Shown: positions 35,995 to 43,596 of the stretch, in pieces
Layout of the letters: each line of letters starts with the position of its first letter
Numbering within the stretch: the stretch's first letter is position 1
Assembly (NCBI GenBank): GCA_016125375.1
Contig: WGLU01000003.1
Location: 244,194 to 308,193, forward strand
Length of the DNA: 64,000 nucleotides
Reading direction: 5' to 3'
Source of the DNA: Pseudomonadota bacterium
GTDB taxonomy: Bacteria; Pseudomonadota; Alphaproteobacteria; UBA1280; RI-95
Notes under the pieces: generated by a model
The model's input: only the letters and a program-made list of their open reading frames with translations
Told to the model about the DNA's origin: nothing
The model's database searches: none
Made by a program: the position numbers and the translations under genes

Positions 35995-36025
35995 AACGCC
36001 CGCGGATCATTCCGCGGGCGTTTTT
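35995..36025 (+). terminator. Terminator after yejA
   Basis: AACGCCCGCGGA / TCCGCGGGCGTT stem with TCAT loop and T-tail. ACAAACG (35992-35998) overlaps the stem base. The T-tail merges into the pyrimidine-rich leader of the next gene. Confidence 0.93.
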
Positions 36026-36073
36026 CTTCTTCACTCCTCTTTTCCCCTGACTGTTCTTCCAGAGGAAATTGTT

Positions 36074-36475
36074 ATGGCGCTGAACATCAACGTGCTGCCT
36101 GTCTCCACCGCTGCTGCCTACTTCTTTGGCGGCAATATGGAGGCCGACGAGGCCCTGAGCCTCGGCGTGTGCCTGCGCAGCTGGGACAAGACGCCCAAGT
36201 ACTTGTTCCAGGCCCGCTTCCGCACGCCGTGCCCGACCGATGAGCAGTGGACGCTGCTGCCGCTGGACGCCCGCCCGCAGTTCAGCGTGGGCGAAAACCT
36301 GTGGACGTTTGCCTTCCGCAACGGGGAGGATGTCGAAAAGGGAGCCGTCAAGCTCGCTACCCGCATCCACGCGTCGCTGAAGGCATACGACGTTCGTGCC
36401 GTGGACGTGTACGAGCTGCGGACCGACAGCAACGGCCTGCGCTACTACCACTATCTTCAGGCCGCAACTGCCTGA
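36074..36475 (+). CDS. Hypothetical protein, 133 aa
   Basis: Soluble protein without signal or spans; not recognised. Contains GGNMEADEALSLGVCLRSW and a C-terminal VYELRTDSNGLRYYHYLQ. Start ATG 36074 has AGAGGAA upstream; the longer frame crosses the yejA terminator and is rejected. Codon use is C-ending like its neighbours. It lies between its own pyrimidine-rich leader and a strong terminator. Confidence 0.75.
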   Translation: MALNINVLPVSTAAAYFFGGNMEADEALSLGVCLRSWDKTPKYLFQARFRTPCPTDEQWTLLPLDARPQFSVGENLWTFAFRNGEDVEKGAVKLATRIHASLKAYDVRAVDVYELRTDSNGLRYYHYLQAATA

Positions 36476-36483
36476 TGCACACC

Positions 36484-36512
36484 GTGCCCGGCATAAGCCG
36501 GGCACACTTTTT
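36484..36512 (+). terminator. Terminator after 36074-36475 gene
   Basis: GTGCCCGGC / GCCGGGCAC stem with ATAA loop followed by ACTTTTTG. Confidence 0.9.
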
Positions 36513-36524
36513 GTGCACTGCATG

Positions 36525-36554
36525 TTGACCCGCATCGGTTATGCCCGATAGTCT
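36525..36554 (+). promoter_or_regulatory. Possible promoter of dNMP kinase-like gene 1
   Basis: TTGACC (36525-36530), 18-base spacer, TAGTCT (36549-36554), about 70 bases upstream of the start. Confidence 0.4.
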
Positions 36555-36626
36555 TAAAGAAAACACGTTTTTGTTGGAATCCTGATGCTTTTACATGCTG
36601 TTCTTCCGACCCCCCATGAGGTGTCC

Positions 36627-37214
36627 ATGGCGACGCAAAACGTGCGTCCGCTGCCGACGGTGATAGGCCTCTATTCACCGCGCGAGCAGTCGGGCAAATC
36701 CACCGTCACCGCGTACCTTGACCAGACGGCCGTTGCGGCCGCGGGCAAGACGATGGTGAACATCAAGATTTCCGCTCCCCTCAAGCAGCCGCTCTACGAC
36801 CTCGGCCTGACCGAGGAAGAAGTGGAAGGCAAGCTGAAAGAGGTGCCCAATGCCAAGCTGGGTGGCAAGAGCCCCCGCGAGGTGATGATCGCCGCCTACA
36901 AGGCCGGCGCTGCCAAGGATGGTCCGGACTGGTTGGCCAAGCTGGCTGCTCACCGCATCCTGGACGCCGTGATGGCCGGGTACGTTGTCGTTGTCGATGA
37001 CGTGCGCACGCCCGCCGACTACGAGATGATCCGCCGGTTTACCGGTGCCGTCGTCTGGCGCGTGTTCCGCCCGAAAACGGGTGGTGCCGACATCGGCAAG
37101 GCCGAGAACATCGAGGGCATGCTCGAAGGCAAAACCTTCGACCTCAAGGTCGACAATGTCGGTACCTTGCAGGACCTCTACGGCATCATCGACGGCTATT
37201 TCGCCGGCAAGTGA
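36627..37214 (+). CDS. P-loop dNMP kinase-like protein, copy 1
   Basis: 195 aa. P-loop SPREQSGKSTV near residue 20, then KISAPLKQPLYDLGL, the KSPREVMIAAYKAGA segment and Walker B-like VVVVDDVRTPADYEMI near residue 122. This arrangement matches phage-type deoxynucleoside monophosphate kinases (T4 gp1-like). Start ATG 36627 with GAGG just upstream; an in-frame ATG 14 codons earlier is possible. Paralogue of 38573-39178. May supply dNDPs or be a phage-derived gene. Confidence 0.7.
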   Translation: MATQNVRPLPTVIGLYSPREQSGKSTVTAYLDQTAVAAAGKTMVNIKISAPLKQPLYDLGLTEEEVEGKLKEVPNAKLGGKSPREVMIAAYKAGAAKDGPDWLAKLAAHRILDAVMAGYVVVVDDVRTPADYEMIRRFTGAVVWRVFRPKTGGADIGKAENIEGMLEGKTFDLKVDNVGTLQDLYGIIDGYFAGK

Positions 37215-37222
37215 CAAACGAT

Positions 37223-37249
37223 AAAGCCCCCGCACTGCGGGGGCTTTTT
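37223..37249 (+). terminator. Terminator after dNMP kinase-like copy 1
   Basis: AGCCCCCGC / GCGGGGGCT stem with ACT loop and a T-tail; left A-run allows use from the opposite strand. ACAAACG at 37214-37220. Confidence 0.92.
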
Positions 37250-37264
37250 GCGTGTGGGCCAGTA

Positions 37265-38389
37265 TCAAGCGCGTTCGCGGGCACCTTCCAGATGGATGAC
37301 GGCACCCAGCTCCTGCGCGTAGTCGTCACGCTCCTGTTGATAGAAGTCGAGCATGTCGTCCAACACTTCATCGCGTTCTGTCTGTGTCAGTGCTGGCCCT
37401 AGGACGACAAACTCATCCATGCCACCGATGCGTTGGATGCGGCGTGTGCTCTCCAGATAGGCAAGTCGGTAGCAGAGGTCATCATATCCTGAATTATCGT
37501 TCACAAGGTGTGTTTCCACCCGTTCGCGGAAGAGGTGCTTTTCAACAGCGTTTTCTGGCGCCGGTTCACCCGTCAGGAGCGGGTGGCTCTTCATGTAGTA
37601 CAGGGTGGTCATATCCCGCGCAATAGGGGTGTTGGGGTGGCGCACGTCGCGGTCGAACAGTTCAAACTCATCACCGCTCAACAGACCGGCATCGCTACGC
37701 AGGCAAATGTCATGTTCGTCATGGGCATCACGGTAGAAAAAGTGACCCAGTACATGTTCGTGCATGATGGTTGTGGCATCCAGCTCTTCCAGCCGGGCAG
37801 GGGGGCACATCATGGCATCCCTCAGGGTAGGGGTGGTGTAATGGACGGTGTCCTTTGCCGGTACAAACACTTCGTCAGGACCCAAGTCCACGCCGTTAAC
37901 AACCGCAGCAAGCCTCTGGTGGGCGACAACGTTCAGGGTGGTCATGTCGCCAGTATCACGCAGGACCATCAGGGCTGCAAAGCGGTCGGCGACGTTTTCG
38001 TCGATATAACTCCGGTAGTCAGGATTTTTGGCGCCAATCGCATCAAAGAAGCGGGTGTTTATATTATTGAACATCTCGTGCGCCAGTTCATGGTAGGCAA
38101 CATACAACCGATATGTCCCCATGTTAAAGCCCTGTGGAACATGGTCAAGCTCTCTGGTTATGCAGGCGCCTGTTGCAATCACGTCCGTCGGGCGGGCATC
38201 CACATCCGGCATAGGCACGGGCCGTTGACTGCCTTTGTAGGCCAGTATCTCGGCCATACCATCTTCGTGGTACATGTGGCAGCGCAACGCCTTTGGACGA
38301 AATCCTTCCGGGAATAGGTCAGCCATTTCTGTTGTGGCGTGGTCCAGCACCTGTTGCGAGGTGAGGCGGTTAAAGTCTATCTGCTTCAC
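37265..38389 (-). CDS. HExxH metalloprotein of unknown family
   Basis: 374 aa. Zinc-type motif YVAYHELAHEMFNNI at residues ~97-110, with DENVADRFAAL ~25 residues later offering a third Glu ligand, as in gluzincin-like peptidases. No signal peptide or spans. Start GTG 38389 has GAGGG 8 bases upstream; the longer frame would run back through a promoter region and is rejected. Opposed and flanked by the two dNMP kinase paralogues. Codons are mixed rather than C-ending. Protease activity is inferred. Confidence 0.7.
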   Translation of the reverse strand: MKQIDFNRLTSQQVLDHATTEMADLFPEGFRPKALRCHMYHEDGMAEILAYKGSQRPVPMPDVDARPTDVIATGACITRELDHVPQGFNMGTYRLYVAYHELAHEMFNNINTRFFDAIGAKNPDYRSYIDENVADRFAALMVLRDTGDMTTLNVVAHQRLAAVVNGVDLGPDEVFVPAKDTVHYTTPTLRDAMMCPPARLEELDATTIMHEHVLGHFFYRDAHDEHDICLRSDAGLLSGDEFELFDRDVRHPNTPIARDMTTLYYMKSHPLLTGEPAPENAVEKHLFRERVETHLVNDNSGYDDLCYRLAYLESTRRIQRIGGMDEFVVLGPALTQTERDEVLDDMLDFYQQERDDYAQELGAVIHLEGARERA

Positions 38390-38484
38390 GCGGGTTACCC
38401 TCTTGCATCTTGCGTTGTTATTTTGTGGAGGGCACAACCAGCGAGACGGCTGACGTTTTGCAAAAAGCCAAGTGTTACACGGGA

Positions 38485-38520
38485 TTGACATAACCGACAG
38501 TTCTGGGGTATGTGTATACA
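38485..38520 (+). promoter_or_regulatory. Promoter with TGTATACA for dNMP kinase-like copy 2
   Basis: Consensus TTGACA (38485-38490), 18-base spacer, TATGTG (38509-38514), then TGTATACA (38513-38520). If TATACA is the -10 the spacer is 24, so the first reading is preferred. A pyrimidine-rich leader begins directly after it. Confidence 0.5.
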
Positions 38521-38572
38521 AACTTTTCTTTCCTGCCTTTTTACCATTCGCTTCCCAGAAGAGGACCTGCCC

Positions 38573-39178
38573 ATGCAGGAAGTTCCCTTGTTCCGTCTGC
38601 CGAATGTGATCGGGGTGTATTCACCGCGCCCGCAATCCGGCAAATCCACCGTTGCCGCGTACCTGCGCGACCATGTGGCCGCGCCGATGGGCATCACCCT
38701 GGTGACCATCAAGATCGCCGACCCCATCAAGCAACCGCTCTACGCCCTCGGCCTGACCGAGGAAGAGGTGGAAGGCAAGCTCAAGGATGTGCCGCACACC
38801 AAGTTGGACGGCCGTACCCCGCGTGAAGAGATGATCCGTCTGGCCCGTGAGGGTGCCGAGAAGCTCGGCGCCGACTGGCTGGCCCGCCGTGCGGAAAGCC
38901 GCATTGCCGAGGCTGTGGCCCAGGGCAAGGTGGTCATCGTCGACGACATCCGCCGCCCGAGCGAGTACGACCTCATCCGTCAGTTCGCTGGCAACGAAAT
39001 GTGGCGCCTGTTCCGCCCCAAGGAGGGCGAGGCCGTTGTGACCGACAGCGCCAACTATGAAGGCCTGCTCGAGGACCATGTCTTCGACCTGCGGCTGCAG
39101 AACACCGGCACGCTGGCGTTCCTGTACGCCCAGCTGGCCAGTCACCTGCGCGTGCCGCGTCTGGATGCGTCCTGCTGA
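38573..39178 (+). CDS. P-loop dNMP kinase-like protein, copy 2
   Basis: 201 aa paralogue of 36627-37214: P-loop SPRPQSGKSTVAAYL, KIADPIKQPLYALGLTEEEVEG, RTPREEMIRLAREGA, VVIVDDIRRPSEYDLI. The stretch GLTEEEVEGKLK is nearly identical between copies, so duplication is fairly recent or conserved. GAGGA 7 bases before ATG 38573. Strong C-ending codon bias. The substrate of either copy is unproven. Confidence 0.7.
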   Translation: MQEVPLFRLPNVIGVYSPRPQSGKSTVAAYLRDHVAAPMGITLVTIKIADPIKQPLYALGLTEEEVEGKLKDVPHTKLDGRTPREEMIRLAREGAEKLGADWLARRAESRIAEAVAQGKVVIVDDIRRPSEYDLIRQFAGNEMWRLFRPKEGEAVVTDSANYEGLLEDHVFDLRLQNTGTLAFLYAQLASHLRVPRLDASC

Positions 39179-39182
39179 ATCG

Positions 39183-39213
39183 AAAAGCCCCCGCGTTTGC
39201 GGGGGCTTTTTTT
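39183..39213. terminator. Bidirectional terminator dNMP kinase copy 2 / rlmB
   Basis: AAAAGCCCCCGC / GCGGGGGCTTTTTTT with GTTT loop. The T-run overlaps the rlmB stop codon (39212-39214). Confidence 0.93.
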
Positions 39214-39919
39214 ATGCCTTGGCTTTGCGTTGCCGTGTTACCTCGTACAGGCTGATGCCCGCGGCAACGGAGACATTGAGTGACTCCACATCACCGATCA
39301 TCGGCAACTTGGCCAAAAAGTCGCAATTGTCGCGCACCAGTTTGCGCAGACCTTCACCTTCGCTGCCCATGACAATTACGATTTTGCCGGACAGGTTTAC
39401 GTCGCCCAACTCTTGTGTGGCTTCACCCGCCAGGCCGACAATCCAGTACCCCATGCCTTTAAGTGTCTCGATGGTGGTGTTCAGGTTGCCCACATCCAGC
39501 ATGGGTGTGTATTCCATCGCGCCGGCAGAGGCTTTGCCGATAATAGGGGAGTCTTTTGCGCTGTGGCGGGAGGGCACAATCACAGCTGCTGCGCCCATGG
39601 CATTTGCGCTACGCAGGATGGCACCTACGTTGTGCGGATCGGTAACCTGATCCAGCATGACCAGCAGGTCACCGCTTTCGGCCACATCCTTAAGGCTGAC
39701 TTTGCCCAATGGCGCTACCTGAGCGGCCACACCCTGATGGGGCTGTTTGGTCATGCTGTCGAGCACGTTTTTGTTGACCACGCTCAGGCCGATGCCCCGT
39801 TGTTTGCACAGGTTGCGGTAGCGGTCAGCCTGCTGGGCAGTTGTCCGCACCTCGTGCACCTTGCGTTTGCCCGACTCCAGTGCGCTGGTAACGGCGTGAT
39901 TGCCAAAAATCCATTCCAT
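39212..39919 (-). CDS. rlmB: SpoU-type 23S rRNA 2'-O-methyltransferase
   Basis: 235 aa SPOUT enzyme. N-terminal L30e-like part opens with EWIFGNHAVTSALESGKRKV. Catalytic motifs: 1 LDQVTDPHNVGAILRSANAMG, 2 IVIVMGSEGEGL, 3 IGDVESLNVSVAAGISLYE. By family it methylates the ribose of G2251. Start ATG 39919 with AGAGGC upstream; a longer frame lacks homology. Confidence 0.93.
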   Translation of the reverse strand: MEWIFGNHAVTSALESGKRKVHEVRTTAQQADRYRNLCKQRGIGLSVVNKNVLDSMTKQPHQGVAAQVAPLGKVSLKDVAESGDLLVMLDQVTDPHNVGAILRSANAMGAAAVIVPSRHSAKDSPIIGKASAGAMEYTPMLDVGNLNTTIETLKGMGYWIVGLAGEATQELGDVNLSGKIVIVMGSEGEGLRKLVRDNCDFLAKLPMIGDVESLNVSVAAGISLYEVTRQRKAKA

Positions 39920-40074
39920 GATAAGTGCCTCTGACTGCTGTGGTTGCGTGGGTATATGGTGTATGCCACAGGCGTGCGCAAAATAAAATGCAAAACCAAC
40001 GGAGAGATGGTTGACATCACGGCCGCTGTGGGCTAATTTGCGCACCTGCATGGCGCGTATGCGCCGACCACTGT

Positions 40075-40159
40075 GGAGGGATGTCCGAGTGGTTAAAGGA
40101 GACAGACTGTAAATCTGTTCGCTATGCGTACGTAGGTTCGAATCCTACTCCCTCCACCA
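40075..40159 (+). tRNA. tRNA-Tyr (GTA)
   Basis: Class II tRNA: acceptor GGAGGGA / TCCCTCC, discriminator A and encoded CCA, anticodon stem ACAGA / TCTGT with loop CTGTAAA (GTA), long variable arm, and T-arm GGTTCGAATCC. 85 bases. Confidence 0.95.
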
Positions 40160-40161
40160 CT

Positions 40162-40193
40162 AAAAACCGACCTCAATTGGGGTCGGTTTTTAA
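40162..40193 (+). terminator. Terminator after tRNA-Tyr
   Basis: AAAAACCGACC / GGTCGGTTTTT stem, T-rich tail. Confidence 0.9.
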
Positions 40194-40205
40194 TTTCCGG
40201 TATAG

Positions 40206-40472
40206 TGCCGCAACTTCAAACCGTTGCAGATGGTGGCGGATGCGATTCTGGACTGCTCTCAGCCTAAGCAAATCATTCTGGACCCATTTGCCGGGAGCGG
40301 CACAACACTCATCGCTGCCGAAAAAATCGGACGTAAGGGGTATGTCATGGCGCTGGACCCGGTCTATGTGGATGTCATCATCAACCGCTGGCAAGAGTTT
40401 ACGGGTGGGCGGGCGAGGCTGTCTGACGGTGAGCAGATATTTGCTGAGGTGAAAGGGGAGCTCCATGGCTAG
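40206..40472 (+). pseudogene. C-terminal fragment of a DNA methyltransferase
   Basis: About 88 codons, open after a stop at 40203. Encodes QMVADAILDCSQPKQIILDPFAGSGTTLIAAE-like sequence: the DPF.GSGT SAM-binding motif and the end of a phage-type ParB/N6-N4 DNA methylase (DPVYVDVIINRWQEFTG). The catalytic (D/N)PPY motif and most of the protein are missing. The break lies just beyond the tRNA-Tyr terminator, as expected of a deletion remnant of an integrated element. It overlaps the next frame by eight bases as in intact phage operons. Confidence 0.8.
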
Positions 40473-40950
40473 AATTTACCGTGGGAAAAGGCGAATAGGC
40501 TCCAGCAAGGCAACTGCAAAACCCCCTACGCCAGCCCCAGCGGTGGAAAGCAAAGCGGATGAGCAAGTGGGCTACAAGAACCCGCCCAAACATACTCAGT
40601 TTAAAAAGGGGCAGTTCGGCAACCCTAAGGGTAGACCAAAGAAAGAAACTCTCCCTCTTGCGTACCTTGCACTACGGGAGCTGGGCTCCACGATCGTCGC
40701 GGTGGAGAATGGCAAAAGGATCCGCATTACCAAAAAAGAGGCCTAGGTTAAGGGGCTTGTTGCAAACAGCGTCAAAGGTGACCGATCTGCGCAGAAGTAC
40801 CTGATGGAGATTATTCGCGGTGAAGAAAACAGGTTGTTGAAGCAAGCACACCAAGAGGAATGGAATAAAAAGCAGCGTGTCCTTGATGGCATGCCCGATG
40901 AGGAAGCCCGTGCCTCGTATCTGGAGTCTCTGCAGGGCCCGGAGGGTTAA
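40465..40950 (+). pseudogene. DUF5681-type gene interrupted by an in-frame TAG
   Basis: ATG 40465 with AAGGGGAG upstream. The N-terminal QFKKGQFGNPKGRPKKET is the DUF5681 signature of phage-associated proteins. Codon 94 is TAG (40744-40746), yet the same frame continues with conserved DUF5681 sequence (VKGLVANSVKGDRSAQKYLME) to TAA at 40948-40950. Either a one-base nonsense mutation in a decaying prophage gene or readthrough; decay is favoured by the truncated methylase upstream. Confidence 0.82.
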
Positions 40951-41193
40951 CCTACCCATCATCCAAAACATCCGGGTAAGTCAGGAGATTTTCATGTCAA
41001 ATACCCCTTAAGTGCAGGGTGATGGGAGGGGATATATCTCCTACGTGTCAATCAATGGCGCAAATTGGGGGTTCTTGAAATAACATGCACATTTCAATGT
41101 TTTATTTGTGCCTTCGGGGATATTTTAGGGTTATTTTGGGGCTGGAATATCCTACAATTGCAGCAACGATTTTTTACAGGAAGAGACGGCCCC

Positions 41194-42681
41194 ATGACCC
41201 AGCTCACCCGGACGGTATATTTGCTTAGCAGCGCAGTGCTTATGGCCTGCGCTTTTGTTTTACCTGCAACAGTGTACGGGGCGGATGTAAGCGCTACCGT
41301 GGACGTGCCCGTGATAAAGGGTTCGGTCGAGAAATTGTTGGAGCGTAAAGAGTGGCCGTCCGACGCGGAGCGGGACGCATATATCAAGAGCCTCGATTAT
41401 ACGGATAAAAATATCCCTGTTGCTAACGCAGCGTTGTTCCCCAGTAAAACAATGCCCGAGGCACTATATACAGACTCTGCCGCATGGATAGACAATCGCT
41501 ATGTGCTGATTGGAACATCTGTGTGGGATACGGAAGAAAATACTTTAAAAAATCTTATAGATGCAGAGCGGTTATATCATCCAACCGATCCTCAAAGGTT
41601 GGCGCCTGTTTGTCTTGATCCTAAAACCAAACTTATTCACACATGGGTTGTGCCTTGGGGGATTAAAGCCTTGCCTGCCGCGCTGTTGGAGAGTTTTAAT
41701 GGCATGCAGTACAAAAAGTACCAGTTTTTTGAAGAGGTTTATAACGCCCCCGATGGTACACGGATGCGTACCCAAACATTCTACCGAGCCAAAGTATACG
41801 GCTATATGGATGGCCCGATGCATACGCTGGTCACACGCCAAACCCAAACCCAGCGCCAAACGGGTGTTTTGCCCAAGGTGGGTGGCCCTAAATACGACAA
41901 TCTGGACGAAAACGGGCAGCCTATTGGCCCATCTGACCCTGTGTTGATTTATACCAATGACCCAGCTGTACTTGCCAAAGCAAAAGTGGGTGAGGTGTAC
42001 ATTGACCCAATAGACACCAATACGCCGTTGCAATGGGCGCGCAGTAATGTGCAATGTATGCTGAAATATCCTCGTGATACTAAAGATTTGTCCGTTTGGG
42101 GTACGTCGTTTGGTTACGATAGGTCTCGTGCCTACCTTGCAAAATATATGCGTTGGAAGATAGGGGAAACCATCTATGAGAACATTGGAGGGAAGCCGGA
42201 AGTTGTTCCGGTTACTGAGAAACGGCTTTGGAGTACTGACTACGGCCGTGTTTATGATGAAAAGAACGACCGTTACTTTATATATCGGTATGGTATGAGT
42301 AAGTATGATAGGGCAGATGATCGCCATGTGTTTTGGTTGCTAAAAAATGGTGACTTGGAAATAAACTATATGCCGATTTTCAGCCATACTTCGCAAGTTT
42401 TACTACCTGTAGCTACGGGACACCTTATTATAAACCAGTTTGTTTTTAATCCAACAAATGGCGAACTCCAGAAAATACCAAACGTATTGCCCCCAGTATA
42501 CCGTTCACCTGTTTATGGATTGGTGTCTAGGGAAACAGTCGTTAATGTTTCTCCTGATTTTTGTAAAGTGCTGACGGTTTCTCCGCTAGGGGATAGCGGT
42601 GAAGTGTATTTGTCTAACCCTGCAAAAAAATTGCAGGTTATCGATTTTTGTGAAGGTTTTAAAAAGGCGGGAGCTAATTAA
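41194..42681 (+). CDS. Exported hypothetical protein, 495 aa
   Basis: Signal peptide MTQLTRTVYLLSSAVLMACA with likely cleavage after ATVYG. The mature protein is Tyr-rich and beta-rich with segments such as YNAPDGTRMRTQTFYRAKVYGYMDG and LWSTDYGRVYDEKNDRYFIYRYG, which suggest an extracytoplasmic beta-propeller or sandwich; not recognised. Start ATG 41194 with AGGAAGAG upstream. AT-richer codons than the 24-39 kb genes. The next gene starts right after its stop (TAAATG). Confidence 0.75.
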   Translation: MTQLTRTVYLLSSAVLMACAFVLPATVYGADVSATVDVPVIKGSVEKLLERKEWPSDAERDAYIKSLDYTDKNIPVANAALFPSKTMPEALYTDSAAWIDNRYVLIGTSVWDTEENTLKNLIDAERLYHPTDPQRLAPVCLDPKTKLIHTWVVPWGIKALPAALLESFNGMQYKKYQFFEEVYNAPDGTRMRTQTFYRAKVYGYMDGPMHTLVTRQTQTQRQTGVLPKVGGPKYDNLDENGQPIGPSDPVLIYTNDPAVLAKAKVGEVYIDPIDTNTPLQWARSNVQCMLKYPRDTKDLSVWGTSFGYDRSRAYLAKYMRWKIGETIYENIGGKPEVVPVTEKRLWSTDYGRVYDEKNDRYFIYRYGMSKYDRADDRHVFWLLKNGDLEINYMPIFSHTSQVLLPVATGHLIINQFVFNPTNGELQKIPNVLPPVYRSPVYGLVSRETVVNVSPDFCKVLTVSPLGDSGEVYLSNPAKKLQVIDFCEGFKKAGAN

Positions 42682-43328
42682 ATGGCTGTTATTGCAATTG
42701 CGGAAAATGTACTGGTTAAGGCATCGCATGAACGTTGGCCTTCGCTTGTCTTTGAGGCGGAAGGTCTACAAATCCGGCGACCCTTTCATGAGGGAGACAG
42801 TCAGTCATTGTTTCCCGAGGTAACGAATGCGGTCTCCAGTCCTTGCAAAAAGACATTCGGTACGTGGATCATACGGGAATTGTCTGGTCAGAGTTTTTTT
42901 ATACAAGAGAGGATGCCAAAGGCTTTATGCGGCAGGTTGGCAGCCGGATAGCCACTTTTCTGCACCCTCCGGTTTGTAACGATGATTGGTACTTCGCGCT
43001 CCCCCGTCACGAAAACGAAACGAAAAATAAATGGGAGTTTGATAGTATCCGCTTCCCCAAATTCGAGTATGTCTGGATACCGGAAGGTAAGGTTCAAACT
43101 ATACAGATTGACTTACAAACCGACTGCTCCAAGCAAAGTCTGGACGGGCGGTTTGCTGAGCCGCTCGGTTTTTGCTTACCCGGGCTGGAAGAGTATTTCC
43201 GTTCTGTTCTGTTGCAGACCCCCTGGCCCGGTACTTTGTTACGACTTGATTTGCGATATGCAACGGAGGGGGTAAATGTCTGGAATTCAGGAGAGTTTTT
43301 GGTCTCCGAGGGACAGCGGATTCTGTAA
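42682..43328 (+). pseudogene. Hypothetical gene split by a frame change at an A5 run
   Basis: Frame 1 opens at ATG 42682, immediately after the upstream stop, and encodes sequence up to about FPEVTNAVSSPCKK. Protein-like sequence then continues in another frame as DIRYVDHTGIVWSEFFYTRED to TAA at 43326-43328. The two join if one A is added to, or the ribosome slips -1 on, the run 42847-42851 (C AAA AAG). The joined product would be ~215 aa, soluble, unrecognised. Could be an inactivating deletion, programmed -1 frameshift, or assembly error in a homopolymer. A second start at TTG 42843 is the other option. Confidence 0.6.
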
Positions 43329-43373
43329 AGTATCGTCGCCGGCTAGATACAAATAATAGCGGGTTTCTGATCG

Positions 43374-43395
43374 GCCTCCCTTGAGGGGGCTTTTT
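43374..43395 (+). terminator. Terminator after 42682-43328
   Basis: GCCTCC / GGGGGC stem followed by TTTTTC. Confidence 0.8.
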
Positions 43396-43596
43396 CGTGT
43401 CGGATTGCGACTTTTTCTTGTGTCCTGTGGTTGTAATTATGATCTCTGGTTACCAACTCAACACGGTTAGGTAAATCATCTTGGCTGTTTCGGCAGCCTA
43501 CTGGTGTTTTTCATCTTTTCGCCTCTGATTCTCTCGGGAGGCACGTACTTGCTAGTTTTTTGACTTCCCGCCACTCCTGGAAAAAGGTCCAAAACC

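Noticed and set aside
40081..40452. Open frame beginning MSEWLKETDCKSV
   Set aside because: It is the translated tRNA-Tyr gene and its terminator, a well-known artefact, and it runs antisense-like through the methylase fragment in another frame.
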